Source: Ehretia macrophylla (taxonomy: Eukaryota > Streptophyta > Magnoliopsida > Boraginales > Ehretiaceae). From it: a stretch of 64,000 nucleotides of DNA. The stretch spans positions 18,094,146-18,158,145 of the forward strand of contig CM075773.1 in the NCBI GenBank assembly GCA_037974665.1, written 5' to 3'. The translations under genes and the position numbers were made by a program. Numbering within the stretch: position 1 is the first letter of the stretch; each line of letters starts with the position of its first letter. A model generated the notes under the pieces. It had not been told where the DNA came from, did no database searches, and saw only the letters and a list, made by a program, of their open reading frames with translations. This document shows, piece after piece, positions 23,375 through 35,282 of this stretch.

Positions 23375-23392
23375 CAGCAAGCTAGCTTGCTG
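23375..23392. repeat. Perfect 18-bp palindrome CAGCAAGCTAGCTTGCTG
   Basis: Same spacer location as the entry at 5779-5796. The consensus has G and A at the mismatched pair; this unit has A and T, completing the palindrome. Confidence 0.7.
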
Positions 23393-23639
23393 CCCCCGTC
23401 GTAGAGCTCTCAGAGAGCTTTCCAACGGTATGCTGTGCGCCGCGTAACTCCTTACGGATCAAAAGTTATGGGCACCGGAGCGACGGAGACCTGGTCACAA
23501 GCCCTACGCCCTTGGTTTGCGGGCCCAGCCTCCACGTGAAGAGAAGTTGTCTTGCCCAAGGTGCCGTGGGATTCGATAATAGAAATGTGGTGGGTAAAGT
23601 ATCTTGGCAACGCTAACCGGAGCAAAAAAAATTGAAAAG

Positions 23640-23758
23640 GGGGTGCAACACGAGGACTTCCCAGGGGGTCACCCATCCTAGTACTACTCTCGCCCAAGCA
23701 CGCTTAACTTCGGAGTTCTGGTGGGATCCGGTGCATTAGTGCTGGTATGATCGCACCT
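23640..23758 (-). rRNA. 5S rRNA: 5S rRNA copy 36, TATATA upstream
   Basis: G1A at the first base, and U38C. The upstream AT-rich block is ATATATA (23781-23787), closer to the TATATA reported for Arabidopsis than the array's usual ATAAA. Spacer 23759-24316. Confidence 0.96.
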
Positions 23759-24316
23759 GTCATGTTGAGGGCACAATTCCTATATATGTTGACGGTTCAC
23801 AGTCCCAGCCTAGAGAGATTGCCCATTCAAAAGGCCCAATGGGCTTAACGACAACCCATCCGCTTCAACAACGCAGCATCCTCGCAAGATGTGATATCGA
23901 CACATTGTAGGGTCCTCTAATGTGCCGCGAGTAAGGTTGTCTTCCTTTTAACAGCTCACGACGTACGATCCGGGACGAAAAAATAGAGCAAACAAAGAAA
24001 AGTGACCCGAAACTGATGAAAACGTTCGATTTTGAGCTCCGAAAAGGGCACGGCGAGCTAGCTACCTGCCCCCGTCGTAGAGCTCTCGGAGAGCTTTCCA
24101 ACGGTATGCTGTGCGCCGCGTAACTCCTTACGGATCAAAAGTTATGGGCACCGGAGCGACGGAGACCTGGTCACAAGCCCTACGCCCTCGGTTTGTGGGC
24201 CCAGCCTCCACGTGAAGAGAAGTTGTCTTGCCCAAGGTGCCGTGGGATTTGATAATAGAAATGTGGTGGGTAAAGTATCTTGGCAACCCTAACCGGAGCA
24301 AAAAAAATTGAAAAGG

Positions 24317-24435
24317 GGGGTGCAACACGAGGACTTCCCAGGGGGTCACCCATCCTAGTACTACTCTCGCCCAAGCACTCTTAACTTCGGAGTTCTTATG
24401 GGATCCGGTGCATTAGTGCTGGTATGATCGCACCC
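24317..24435 (-). rRNA. 5S rRNA: 5S rRNA copy 37
   Basis: C39A and C57A. Spacer 24436-24993. Confidence 0.97.
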
Positions 24436-24727
24436 GTCATGTTGAGGGCACAATTCCTTTATGTGTTAACGGTTCACAGTCCCAGCCTAGAGATATGGCC
24501 CATTCAAAAGGCCCAATGGGCTTAACGACAACCCATCCGCTTCAACAACGCAGCATCCTCTCAAGACGTGATATCGACGCATTGTAGGGTCCTCTAATGT
24601 GCCGCGAGTAAGGTTGTCGTCCTTTTAACAGCTCACGACGTACGATCCGGGACGGAAAAAAAGAGCAAAAGAAGAAAAGTGGCCCAAAACTGATGAAAAC
24701 GTTCGATTTTGAGCTCTGAAAATGGTA

Positions 24728-24745
24728 CAGCCAGCTAGCTGGCTG
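24728..24745. repeat. Perfect 18-bp palindrome CAGCCAGCTAGCTGGCTG
   Basis: A second, different way of completing the same palindrome (C and G at the pair that is mismatched in consensus units). Confidence 0.7.
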
Positions 24746-24993
24746 CCCCCATTGTAGAGCTCTCAGAGAGCTTTCCAACGGTATGCTGTGCGCCTCGTAA
24801 CTCCTTACGGATCAAAAGTTATGGACACCGGAGCGACGGAGACGTGGTCACAAGCCCTACGCCCTCGGGTTGCGGGCCCGGCCTCCACGTGAAGAGAAGT
24901 TGTCTTGCCCAAGGTGCCATGGGATTCAATAATAGAAATGTGGTGGGTAAAGTATCTTGGCAACCCTAACCGGAGCAAAAAAAATTGAAAAGG

Positions 24994-25112
24994 GGGGTGC
25001 AACACGAGGACTTCCCAGGGGGTCACCCATCCTAGTACTACTCTCGCCCAAGCACGCTTAACTTCGGAGTTCTGATGGGATCCGGTGCATTAGTGCTGGT
25101 ATGATCGCACCC
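24994..25112 (-). rRNA. 5S rRNA: 5S rRNA copy 38, consensus
   Basis: Identical to consensus. The 3'-side spacer holds the perfect 18-bp palindrome at 24728-24745. Spacer 25113-25670. Confidence 0.98.
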
Positions 25113-25670
25113 GTCATGTTGAGGGCACAATTCCTTTATGTGTTAACGGTTCACAGTCCCAGCCTAGAGATATGGCCCATTCAAAAGGCCCAATGGGCTT
25201 AACGACAACCCATCCGCTTCAACAACGCAGCATCTTCGCAAGACATGATATCGACGCATTGTACGGTCCTCTAATGTGCCGCGAGTAAGGTTGTCGTCCT
25301 TTTAACAGCTCACGACGTAGGATACGGGACGGAAAAATAGAGCAAAAGAAGAAAAGTAGCCCGAAACTGATGAAAACATTCGATTTTGAGCTCCGAAAAG
25401 GGCACGGTGAGCTAGCTAGCTACCCCCGTCGTAGAGCTCTCGCAGAGCTTTCCAATAGTATGTTGTGCGCCGCATAACTCCTTACGGATCAAAACTTATG
25501 GGCACCGGAGCGACGGAGACTTGGTCACAAGCCCTTCGCCCCCGGTTTGAGGGCCTAGCCTCCACGTGAAGAGAAGTTGTCTTGCCCAAGGTGCCGTGGG
25601 ATTCGATAATAGAAATTTGGTGGGTAAAGTATCTTGGCAACCCTAACCGGAGCAAAAAAAATTGAAAAGG

Positions 25671-25789
25671 GGGGTGCAACACGAGGACTTCCCAGGGGGT
25701 CACCCATCCTAGTACTACTCTCACCCAAGCACGCTTAACTTCGGAGTTCTGATGGGATCCGGTGCATTAGTGCTGGTATGATCGCACCC
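25671..25789 (-). rRNA. 5S rRNA: 5S rRNA copy 39
   Basis: C67U only. Spacer 25790-26358 has cattgaaatggccc, cctcgtaagacg and aatgtccgcg, all shared with the spacer eight units to the right. Confidence 0.97.
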
Positions 25790-26358
25790 GTCATGTTGAG
25801 GGCACAATTCCTTTCTGTGTTAACGGTTCATAATCCCAGCCTAGAGATATGGCCCATTGAAATGGCCCAATGGGCTTAACGACAAACCATCTGCTTCAAC
25901 AACGCAGCATCCTCGTAAGACGTGATATCGACGCATTGTAGGGTCCTCTAATGTCCGCGAGTAAGGTTGTCGTCCTTTTAACAGCTCACGACGTACGATC
26001 CGGGACGAAAAAACAGAGCAAAAGAAGAAAAGTGGCCCGAAACTGATGAAAACGTTCGATTTTGAGCTCCGAAAAGGGCACGGCGAGCTAGCTAGCTGCC
26101 CCCGTCTTAGAGCTCTCGGAGAGCTTTCCAACGGTATGCTGTGCGCCGCGTAACTCCTTACGGATCAAAAGTTATGGGCACCGGAGCGACGGAGACCTGG
26201 TCACAAGCCCTACGCCCTTGGTTTGCGGGCCCAGCCTCCACGTGAAGAGAAGTTGTCTTACCCAAGGTGCCGTGGGATTCGATAATAGAAATGTGGTGGG
26301 TAAAGTATCTTGGCAACCCTAACCGGAGCAAAAAAAATTGAAAAAGGGGGTGCAAAAA

Positions 26359-26477
26359 GGGGTGCAACACGAGGACTTCCCAGGGGGTCACCCATCCTAG
26401 TACTACTCTCGCCCAAGCACGCTTAACTTCGGAGTTCTGATGGGATCCGGTGCATTACGGCTGGTATGATGGCACCC
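26359..26477 (-). rRNA. 5S rRNA: 5S rRNA copy 40, with duplicated 3' flank
   Basis: G7C, A19C and C20G. First unit with the 3'-flank duplication: after CCCC the transcript strand reads TTTTT then a second GCACCCCC before the main T run (26341-26358). Unit 688 bp. Spacer 26478-27035. Confidence 0.95.
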
Positions 26478-27035
26478 GTCATGTTGAGGGCACAATTCCT
26501 TTATGTGTTAACGGTTCACAGTCCCAGCCTAGAGAAATGGCCCATTCCAAAGGCCCAATGGGCTTAACAACAACCCATCCGCTTCAACAACGCAGCATCC
26601 TCGCAAGACGTGATATCGACGCATTGTAGGGTCCTCTAATGTGCCGCGAGTAAGGTTGTCGTCCTTTTAACAGCTCACGACGTACGATCCGGGACGGAAA
26701 AACAGAACAAAAGCAGAAAAGTGGCCTGAAATTGATGAAAACGTTCGATTTTGAGCTCTGAAGAGGGCACTGCAAGCTAGCTATCTGCCCCCGTCGTAGA
26801 GCTCTCAGAGAGCTTTCCAACGGTATGCTGTGCGCCTCGTAACTCCTTACGGATCAAAAGTTATGGGCACCGGAGTGACGGAGACCTGGTCACAAGCCCT
26901 ACGCCCTCGGTTTGCGGGCCCAGCCTCCACGTGAAGAGAAGTTGTCTTGCCCAAGGTGCCGTGGGATTCGATAATAGAAATGTTGTGGTTTAAGTATCTT
27001 GGCAACCATAACCGGAGCAAAAAAAATTGAAAAGG

Positions 27036-27154
27036 AGGGTGCAACACGAGGACTTCCCAGGGGGTCACCCATCCTAGTGCTACTCTCGCCCACGCACGCT
27101 TAACTTAGGAGTTCTGATATGATCCGGTGCATTAGTGCTGGTATGATCGCACCC
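27036..27154 (-). rRNA. 5S rRNA: 5S rRNA copy 41, diverged
   Basis: C35A, C36U, G48U, U62G, U76C and C119U. Box A has one change (62). The 3'-side spacer has ggcaaccataaccgg, shared with copy 53. Spacer 27155-27712. Confidence 0.93.
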
Positions 27155-27712
27155 GTCATGTTGAGGGAACAATTCCTTTATGTGTTAACTGTTCACAGTC
27201 CCAGCCTAGAGAGATGGCCCATTCAAAAGGCTCAATGGACTTAACGACAACCCATCCGCTTCAACAACGCAGCATCCTGGCAAGACGTGATATCGACGCA
27301 TTGTAAAGTCCTCTAATGTGCCGCGAGTAAGGTTGTCGTCCTTTTAACAGCTCACGACGTACGATCCGGGATGGAAAAACAGAGCAAAAGAAGAAAAGTG
27401 GCCCGAAACTGATGAAAACGTTCGATTTTGACCTCCGAAAAGGGCACGGCGAGTTAGCTAGCTGCCCCCATCGTAGAGCTCTCGGAGAGCTTTCCTACGG
27501 TATGCTGTGCGCCGCGTAACTCTTTACGGATCAAAAGTTATGGGCACCGGAGCGACGGAGACCTGGTCACAAGCCCTACGCCCTCGGTTTGCGGGCCCAG
27601 CCTCCACGTGAAGAGAAGTTGTCTTGCCCAAGGTGCCATGGGATTCGATAATAGAAATGTGGTGGGTAAAGTATCTTGGAAACGCTAACCGGAGCAAAAA
27701 AAATTGAAAAGG

Positions 27713-27831
27713 GCGGTGCAACACGAGGACTTCCCAAGGGGTCTCCCATCCTAGTACTACTCTCGCCCAAGCATGCTTAACTTCGGAGTTCTGATGGGAT
27801 CCGGTGCATTAGTGCTGGTATGATCGCACCC
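27713..27831 (-). rRNA. 5S rRNA: 5S rRNA copy 42
   Basis: G58A, U88A, C95U and C118G. C118G would unpair helix I. Spacer 27832-28389. Confidence 0.95.
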
Positions 27832-28389
27832 GTCATGTTGTGGGCACAATTCCTTTATGTGTTAATGGTTCACAGTCCCAGCCTAGAGATATGGCCCGTT
27901 CAAAAGGCCCAATGGGCTTAACGACAACCCATCCGCTTCAACAACGCAGCATCCTCGCAAGATGTGATATCGACGCATTGTAGGGTCCTCTAATGTGTCG
28001 CGAGTAAGGTTGTCATCCTTTTAACAGCTCGCGACGTACGATCCGGGATGGAAAAACAGAACAAAAGAAGAAAAGTGGCCCGAAACTGATGAAAATGTTC
28101 GATTTTGAGCTCCAAAAAGGGCACAGCGAGCAAGCTGGCTGCCCCCTTCGTAGAGCTATCGGAGTGCTTTGCAACGGTATGCTGTGCGCCGCGTAACTCC
28201 TTACGGATCAAAAGTTATGGGCACCGGAGCAACAGAGACCTCGTCACAAGCCCTACGCCCTCGGTTTGTGGGCCCAGCCTCCACGTGAAGTGAACTTGTC
28301 TTGCCCAAGGTGCCCTGGGATTCGGTAATAGAAATGTGGTGGGTAAAGTTTCTTGGCAACCCTAACCGGAACAAAACAAATTGAGAAGG

Positions 28390-28508
28390 GGGGTGCAACA
28401 CGAGGACTTCCCAGGGGGGCACCCATCCTAGTACTACTCTCGCCCAAGCACGCTTAACTTCGGAGTTCTGATGGGATCCGGTGCATTAGTGCTGGTATGA
28501 TCGCACCC
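28390..28508 (-). rRNA. 5S rRNA: 5S rRNA copy 43
   Basis: A90C in box C. Broken-type terminator (TTTGTTTT, no T4). Spacer 28509-29066. Confidence 0.96.
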
Positions 28509-29066
28509 GTCATGTTGAGGGCACAATTCCTTTATGTGTTAACGGTTCACAGTCCCAGCCTAGAGATATGGCCCATTCAAAAGGCCCAATGGGCTTAACG
28601 ACAACCCATCCGCTTCAACAACGCAGCATCCTCGCAAGACATGATGTCGACGCATTGTAGGGTCCTCTAATGTGCCGCGAGTATGGTTGTCATCCTTTTA
28701 ACAGCTCACGACGTACGATCCGGGACGGAAAACAGAGCTAAAGAAGAAAAGTGGCCCGAAACTGATGAAAACGTTCGATTTCGAGCTCCGAAAAAGGGCA
28801 CCGTGTGCTAGCTAGCTGCCCCCGTTGTAGAGCTCTCGGAGAGCTTTCCAACGGTATGCTGTGCGCCGCATAACTCCTTACGGATCAAAAGTTATGGGCA
28901 CCGGAGCGACGGAGACCTGGTCACAAGCCCTACGCCCTTGGTTTGCGGGCCCAGCCTCCACGTGAAGAGAAGTTTTCTTGCCCAAGGTGCAGTGGGATTC
29001 GATAATAGAAATGTGGTGGGTAAAGTATCTTGGCAACCCTAACCGGAGCAAAACAAATTGAGAAGT

Positions 29067-29185
29067 GGGGTGCAACACGAGGACTTCCCAGGGGGTCACC
29101 CATCCTAGTACTGCTCTCGCCCAAGCACGCTTAACTTCGGAGTTCTGATGGGATCCGGTGCATTAGTGCTGGTATGATCGCACCC
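29067..29185 (-). rRNA. 5S rRNA: 5S rRNA copy 44
   Basis: U73C. Broken-type terminator. Upstream AT block altered (tttttgtg on +). Spacer 29186-29743. Confidence 0.96.
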
Positions 29186-29743
29186 GTCATGTTGAGGGAA
29201 CAATTCCTTTTTGTGTTAACGGTTCACAGTCCCGGCCTAGAGATATGGCCCATTCAAAAGGCCTAATGGGCTTAACGACAACCCATCTGCTTCAACAACG
29301 CAGTATCCTCGCAAGACGTGATATCGACGCATTGTAGGGTCCTCTAATGTGCCACGAGTAAGGTTGTCGTCCTTTTAACAGCTCACGACGTACGATCCGG
29401 GACGGAAAAATAGAGCAAAAGAAGAAAAGTGGCCCGAAACTGATGAAAACGTTCGATTTTGAGCTCCAAAAAGGGCACGGCGAGCTAGCTAGCTGCCCCC
29501 GTTGTAGAGCTCTCGGAGAGCTTTCCAACGGTATGCTGTGCGCCGCGTAACTCCTTACGGATCAAAAGTTATGGGCACCGGAGCGACGGAGACCTGGTCA
29601 CAAGCCCTACGCCCTCGGTTTGCGGGCCCAGCCTCCACGTGAAGAGAAGTTGTCTTGCCCAAGGTGCCGTGGGATTCGATAATAGAAATGTGGTAGGTAA
29701 AGTATCTTGGCAACCCTAACCGGAGCAAAACAAATTGAGAAGG

Positions 29744-29862
29744 GCGGTGCAACACGAGGACTTCCCTGGGGGGCACCCATCCTAGTACTACTCTCGCCCA
29801 AGCACGCTTAACTTCGGAGTTCTGATGGGATCCGGTGCATTAGTGCTGGTATGATCGCACCC
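29744..29862 (-). rRNA. 5S rRNA: 5S rRNA copy 45
   Basis: A90C, U96A and C118G. Broken-type terminator. Third such terminator in a row. Spacer 29863-30418. Confidence 0.95.
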
Positions 29863-30418
29863 GTCATGTTGAGGGCCTAATTCCTTTATTTGTTAACGGT
29901 TCACAGTCCCAGCCTAGAGAGATTGCCCATTCAAAAGGCCCAATGGGCTTAACGACAAAACATCCGCTTCAACAACGCAACATCCTCGCAAGACGTGATA
30001 TCGACGCATTGTAGGGCCCTCTAATGTCCCGCGAGTAAGATTGTCGTACTTTTAACAGCACACGACATACGATCCGGGATGAAAAAACAGAGCAAAAGAA
30101 GAAAAGTATCCTGAAACTAAAGAAAACGTTCGATTTTGAGCTCCGAGAAGGGCACGGCGAGTTAGCTACCTGCCCCCGTCGTAGAGCTCTCGGAGAGCTT
30201 TCCAACGGTATGCTGTGCGCCGCGTAACTCCTTACGAATCAAAAGTTATGGGCACCGGAGCGACGGAGCCTGGTCACAAGCCCTACGCCCTCGTTTTGCG
30301 GGCCCAGCCTCCATGTGAAGAGAAGTTGTCTTGCCCAAGGTGCCGTGGGATTCGATAATAGAAATGTGGTGGGTAAAGTATCTTGGCAACGCTAACCGGA
30401 GCAAAAAAAATTGAAAAG

Positions 30419-30537
30419 GGGGTGCAACACGAGGACTTCCCAGGGGGTCACCCATCCTAGTACTACTCTCGCCCAAGCACGCTTAACTTCGGAGTTCTGA
30501 TGGGATCCGGTGCATTAGTGCTGGTATGATCGCACCC
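30419..30537 (-). rRNA. 5S rRNA: 5S rRNA copy 46, consensus
   Basis: Identical to consensus. Unit 675 bp, with one base lost in the C run and one in the spacer. Spacer 30538-31095. Confidence 0.98.
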
Positions 30538-31095
30538 GTCATGTTGAGGGCACAATTCCTTTATGTGTTAACGGTTCACAGTCCCAGCCTAGAGATATGG
30601 CCCATTCAAAAGGCCCAATGGGCTTAACGACAACCCATCCGCTTCAACAACGCAGCATCCTCTCAAGACGTGATATCTACGCATTGTAGAGTCCTCTAAT
30701 GTCCCGCGAGTAAGGTTGTCGTCCTTTTAACAGCTCACGACGTACGATCCGGGACGGAAAAACAGAGCAAAAGAAGAAAAGTGGCCTGAAACTGATGAAA
30801 ATGTTCGATTTTGAGCTCCGAAAAGGGCACGGTGAGCTAGCTACCTGCCCCCGTCGTAGAGCTCTCGGAGATCTTTCCAACGGTATGCTGTGCACCGCGT
30901 AACTCCTTACGGATCAAAACTTATGGGCACCGGAGCGACGGAGACATGGTCACAAGCCCTACACCCTCGGTTTGCGGGCATAGCCTCCACGTGAAGAGAA
31001 GTTGTCTTGCCCAAGGTGCCGTGGGATTCGATAATAGAAATGTGGTGGGTAAAGTATCTTGGCAACCCTAACCGGAGCAAAAAAAATTGAAAAGT

Positions 31096-31214
31096 GGGGT
31101 GCAACACGAGGACTTCCCAGGAGGTCACCCATCCTAGTACTACTCTCGCCCAAGCACGCTTAACTTCGGAGTTCTGATAGGATCCGGTGCATTAGTGCTG
31201 GTATGATTGCACCC
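31096..31214 (-). rRNA. 5S rRNA: 5S rRNA copy 47
   Basis: G7A, C36U and C93U. C93U restores the GACCTCCTGGG form of box C found in many other plants. Spacer 31215-31771 is the eight-unit counterpart of the spacer after copy 39. Confidence 0.96.
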
Positions 31215-31771
31215 GTCATGTTGAGGGTACAAATCCTTTATGTGTTAACGGTTCATAATCCCAGCCTAGAGATATGGCCCATTGAAATGGCCCAATGGGC
31301 TTAACGACAAACCATCTGCTTCAACAACGCAGCATCCTCGTAAGACGTGATATCGACGCATTGTAGGGTCCTCTAATGTCCGCGAGTAAGGTTGTCGTCC
31401 TTTTAACAGCTCACGACGTACGATCCGGGACGAAAAAACAGAGCAAAAGAAGAAAAGTGGCCCGAAATTGATGAAAACGTTCGATTTTGAGCTCCGAAAA
31501 GGGCACGGCGAGCTAGCTACCTCCCCCCGTCTTAGAGCTCTCGGAGAGCTTTCCAACGGTATGCTGTGCGCCGCGCAACTCCTTTCGGATCAAAAGTTAT
31601 GAGCACCGGAGCGACGGAGACCTAGTCACAAGCCCTGCGCCCTCGGTTTACGGGCCCAGCCTCTCCGTGAAACCAAGTTGTCTTGCCCAAGGTTCCGTGG
31701 GATTCGATAATAGAAATGTGGTGGATAAAGTATCTTGGCACAGCTAACCGGAGCACAAAAAATTGAAAAGG

Positions 31772-31890
31772 GGGGTGCAACACGAGGACTTCCCAGGGGG
31801 TCACCCATCCTAGTACTACTCTCGCCCAAGCACGCTTAACTTCGGAGTTCTGATAGGATCCGGTGCATTAGTGCTGGTATGATCGCACCC
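31772..31890 (-). rRNA. 5S rRNA: 5S rRNA copy 48
   Basis: C36U, shared with copy 47. The T run is shortened to T6 by a G. Spacer 31891-32443 is 5 bp short: GAGCT is missing from the 15-bp inverted repeat near 32212, giving a 672-bp unit. Confidence 0.97.
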
Positions 31891-32443
31891 GTCATGTTGA
31901 GGGCACAATTCCTTTATGTGTTAACGGTTCATAGTCCCAGCCTAGAGATATGGCCCATTCAAAAGGCCCAATGGGCTTAACGACAACCCATCCGCTTCAA
32001 CAACGCAGCATCCTCGCAATACGTGATATCGACGCATTGTACGGTCGTCTAATGCGCCGCGAGGAAGGTTGTCGTCCTTTTAACAGCTCACGACGTACGA
32101 TCCGGGACGGAAAAACAGAGAAAAAGAAGAAAAGTGGCACGAAATTGATGAAAACGTTTGATTTTAAGCTCTAAAAAGGGGACGGCGAGCAAGCTAGCTG
32201 TCCCCGTCGTACTCGGAGAGCTTTCCAACGGTATGTTGTGCGCCGCGTAACTCGTTACAGATCAAAAGTTATGGGCACCGGAGCGACGGAGACCTGGTCA
32301 CAAGCCCTACGCCCTCGGTTTGCGGGCCCAGCCTCCACGTGAAGAGAAGTTGTCTTGCCCAAGGTGCCATGGGATTCGATAATAGAAATGTGGTGGGTAA
32401 AGTATCTTGGCAACCCTAACCGGAGCAAAAAAAATTGAAAAGG

Positions 32444-32562
32444 GGGGTGTAACACGAGGACTTCCCAGGGGGTCACCCATCCTAGTACTACTCTCGCCCA
32501 AGCACGCTTAACTTCGGAGTTCTGATGGGATCCGGTGCATTAGTGCTGGTATGATCGCACCC
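32444..32562 (-). rRNA. 5S rRNA: 5S rRNA copy 49
   Basis: G113A in helix I. Spacer 32563-33119. Confidence 0.97.
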
Positions 32563-33119
32563 GTCATGTTGAGGGCACAATTCCTTTATGTGTTAACGGT
32601 TCACAGTCCCAGCCTAGAGATATGGCCATTCAAAAGGCCCAATGGGCTTAACGATAACCCATCCGCTTCAACAACGTAACATCCTTGCAAGACGTGATAT
32701 CGACGCATTGTAGGGCCCTCTAATGTCCCGCGAGTAAGGTTGTGGTCCTTTTAGCAGCTCACGACGTACGATCCGGGACGGAAAAACATAGCAAAAGAAG
32801 AAAAGTGGCTCGAAACTGATGAAAACGTTCAATTTTGGGCTCCAAAAAAGGTAAAGCGAGTTAGCTAGTTGCCCCCGTCGTAGAGCTCTCAGAGAGCTTT
32901 CCAACGGTATGCTGTGCGCCTCGTAACTCCTTACGGATCAAAAGTTATGGGCACTGGAGCGACGGAGACCTGGTCACAAGCCCTACGCCCTCGGTTTGCG
33001 GGCCCAGCCTCCACGTGAAGAGAAGTTGTCTTGCCCAAGGTGCCATGGGATTCGATAATAGAAATGTGGTGGGTAAAGTATCTTGGCAACCCTAACCGGA
33101 GCAAAACAAATTGAGAAGG

Positions 33120-33238
33120 GGGGTGCAACACGAGGACTTCCCAGGGGGTCACCCATCCTAGTACTGCTCTCGCCCAAGCACGCTTAACTTCGGAGTTCTG
33201 ATGGGATCCGGTGCATTAGTGCTGGTATGATCGCACCC
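33120..33238 (-). rRNA. 5S rRNA: 5S rRNA copy 50
   Basis: U73C. Broken-type terminator, as in copy 44. Spacer 33239-33796. Confidence 0.96.
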
Positions 33239-33796
33239 GTCATGTTGAGGGCACAATTCCTTTATGTGTTAACGGTTCACAGTCCCAGCCTAGAGATATG
33301 GCCCATTCAAAAGGCCCAATGGGCTTAACGACAACCCATCCGCTTCAACAACGCAGCATCCTCGCAAGACGTGATATCGACGCATTGTAGGGTCCTCTAA
33401 TGTGCCGCGAGTAAGGTTGTCGTCCTTTTAACAGCTCACGACGTACGATCCGGGACGGAAAAATATAGCAAAAGAAGAAAAGTGGCCCGAAACTGATGAA
33501 AACGTTCGATTTTGAGCTCCGAAAATGGCACAGCAAGCTACCTAGCTGCCCCCGTCGTAGAGCTCTCGGAGAGCTTTCCAACGATATGCTGTGCACCGCG
33601 TAATTCCTTACGGATCAAAAGTTATGGGCACCGGAGCGACGGAGACCTGGTCACAAGCCCTACGCCCTCGGTTTGCGGGCCCAGCCTCCACGTGAAGAGA
33701 AGTTGTCTTGCCCAAGGTGCCGTGGGATTCGATAATAGAAATGTGGTGGGTAAAGTATCTTGGCAACGCTAACCGGAGCAAAAAAAATTGAAAAGG

Positions 33797-33915
33797 GCGG
33801 TGCTACACGAGGGCTTCCCAGGGGTGCACCCATCCTAGTACTACTCTCGCCCAAGCACGCTTAACTTCGGAGTTCTGATCGGAGCCGGTGCATGAGTGCT
33901 GGTATGATCGCACCC
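33797..33915 (-). rRNA. 5S rRNA: 5S rRNA copy 51, probable pseudogene
   Basis: Eight changes: A22C, A32C, C36G, A90C, C91A, U103C, U112A, C118G. The 5' third, box C and both strands of helix I are affected. Spacer 33916-34486 is also unusually diverged (for example gacaaataattttc and ccttttcgcggctc on +). Confidence 0.9.
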
Positions 33916-34486
33916 GTCATGTTGAGGGCACAATTCCTTTATTTGTTAACGGTTCACAGTACCAGCCTAGAAAGATGGCCCATTCAAAAGGCCCAATGGG
34001 CTTAACGACAAATAATTTTCTTCAACAACGCAGCATCCTCGTAAGACGTGATATCGACGCATTATAGGGACCTCTAATGTCCGGCAAGTAATGTTGTAGT
34101 CCTTTTCGCGGCTCACAACATACGATCCGGGACGGAGAGAGAGAGCAAAATGTAGAAAAGTGGCCCGAAACTGATGATAACGTTCGTTTTTGAGCTCTGA
34201 AAAGGGCAAAGAGGGCTAGATAGCTTCCCCCGTCGTAGAGCTCTTAGATAGCTTTCCAACGGTATGTTGTGCGCCTCGTAACTCCTTACGGATCAAAAGT
34301 TATGGGCACTGGAGCGACGGAGACCTGGTCACAAGCCCTACGCCCTTGGTTTGCGGGCCCAGCCTCCACGTGAAGAGAAGTTGTCTTACCCAAGGCGCCA
34401 TGGGATTCCATAATAGAAATGTGGTGGGTAAAGTATCTTGGCAACCCTAACCGGAGCAAAAAAAATGGAAAAAGGGGGTGCAAAAG

Positions 34487-34605
34487 GGGGTGCAACACGA
34501 GGACTTCCCAGGGGGTCACCCATCCTAGTACTACTCTCGCCCAAGCACGCTTAACTTCGGAGTTCTGATGTGATCCGGTGCATTACTGCTGGTATGATGG
34601 CACCC
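34487..34605 (-). rRNA. 5S rRNA: 5S rRNA copy 52, duplicated 3' flank, -1 variant
   Basis: G7C, C20G and C35A. C at -1 is replaced by G. The 12-bp 3'-flank duplication lies at 34474-34485. Twelve units right of copy 40, which shares G7C and C20G. Unit 690 bp. Spacer 34606-35163. Confidence 0.94.
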
Positions 34606-35163
34606 CTCATGTTGAGGGCACAATTCCTTTATGTGTTAACGGTTCACAGTCCCAGCCTAGAGAAATGGCCTGTTCAAAAGGCCCAATAGGCTTAACGACA
34701 ACCCATCCGCTTCAACAACGCAGCATCCTCGCAAGACGTGATATCGACGCAGTGTAGGGTCCTCTAATGTGCCGCGAGTAAGGTTGTCGTCCTTTTAGCA
34801 GGACACGACGTAAGATCCGGGACGGTGAAATACAGCAAAAGAATAAAAGTGGCCCGAAAATGATGAAAACGTTCGATTTTGAGCTCTGAAGAGGGCACAG
34901 CGAGCTAGCTAGCTGCCCCCATCGTAGAGCTCTCAGAAAGCTTTCCAACGGTATGCTGTGCGCCTCGTAACTCCTTACGGATCAAAAGTTATGGGCACCC
35001 GAGCGACGGAGACCTGGTCACAAGCCCTACGCCCTCGGTTTGCGGGCCCAGCCTCCACGTGAAGAGAAGTTGTCTTGCCCAAGGTGCCGTGGGATTCGAT
35101 AATAGAAATGTGGTGGGTAAAGTATCTTGGCAACCATAACCGGAGCAAAAAAAATTGAAAAGG

Positions 35164-35282
35164 GGGGTGCAACACGAGGACTTCCCAGGGGGTCACCCAT
35201 CCTAGTACTACTCTCGCCCAAGCACGCTTAACTTCGGAGTTCTTATGGGATCCGGTGAATTAGTGCTGGTATGATTGCACCC
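35164..35282 (-). rRNA. 5S rRNA: 5S rRNA copy 53
   Basis: G7A, G25U and C39A. Spacer 35283-35840. Confidence 0.96.
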
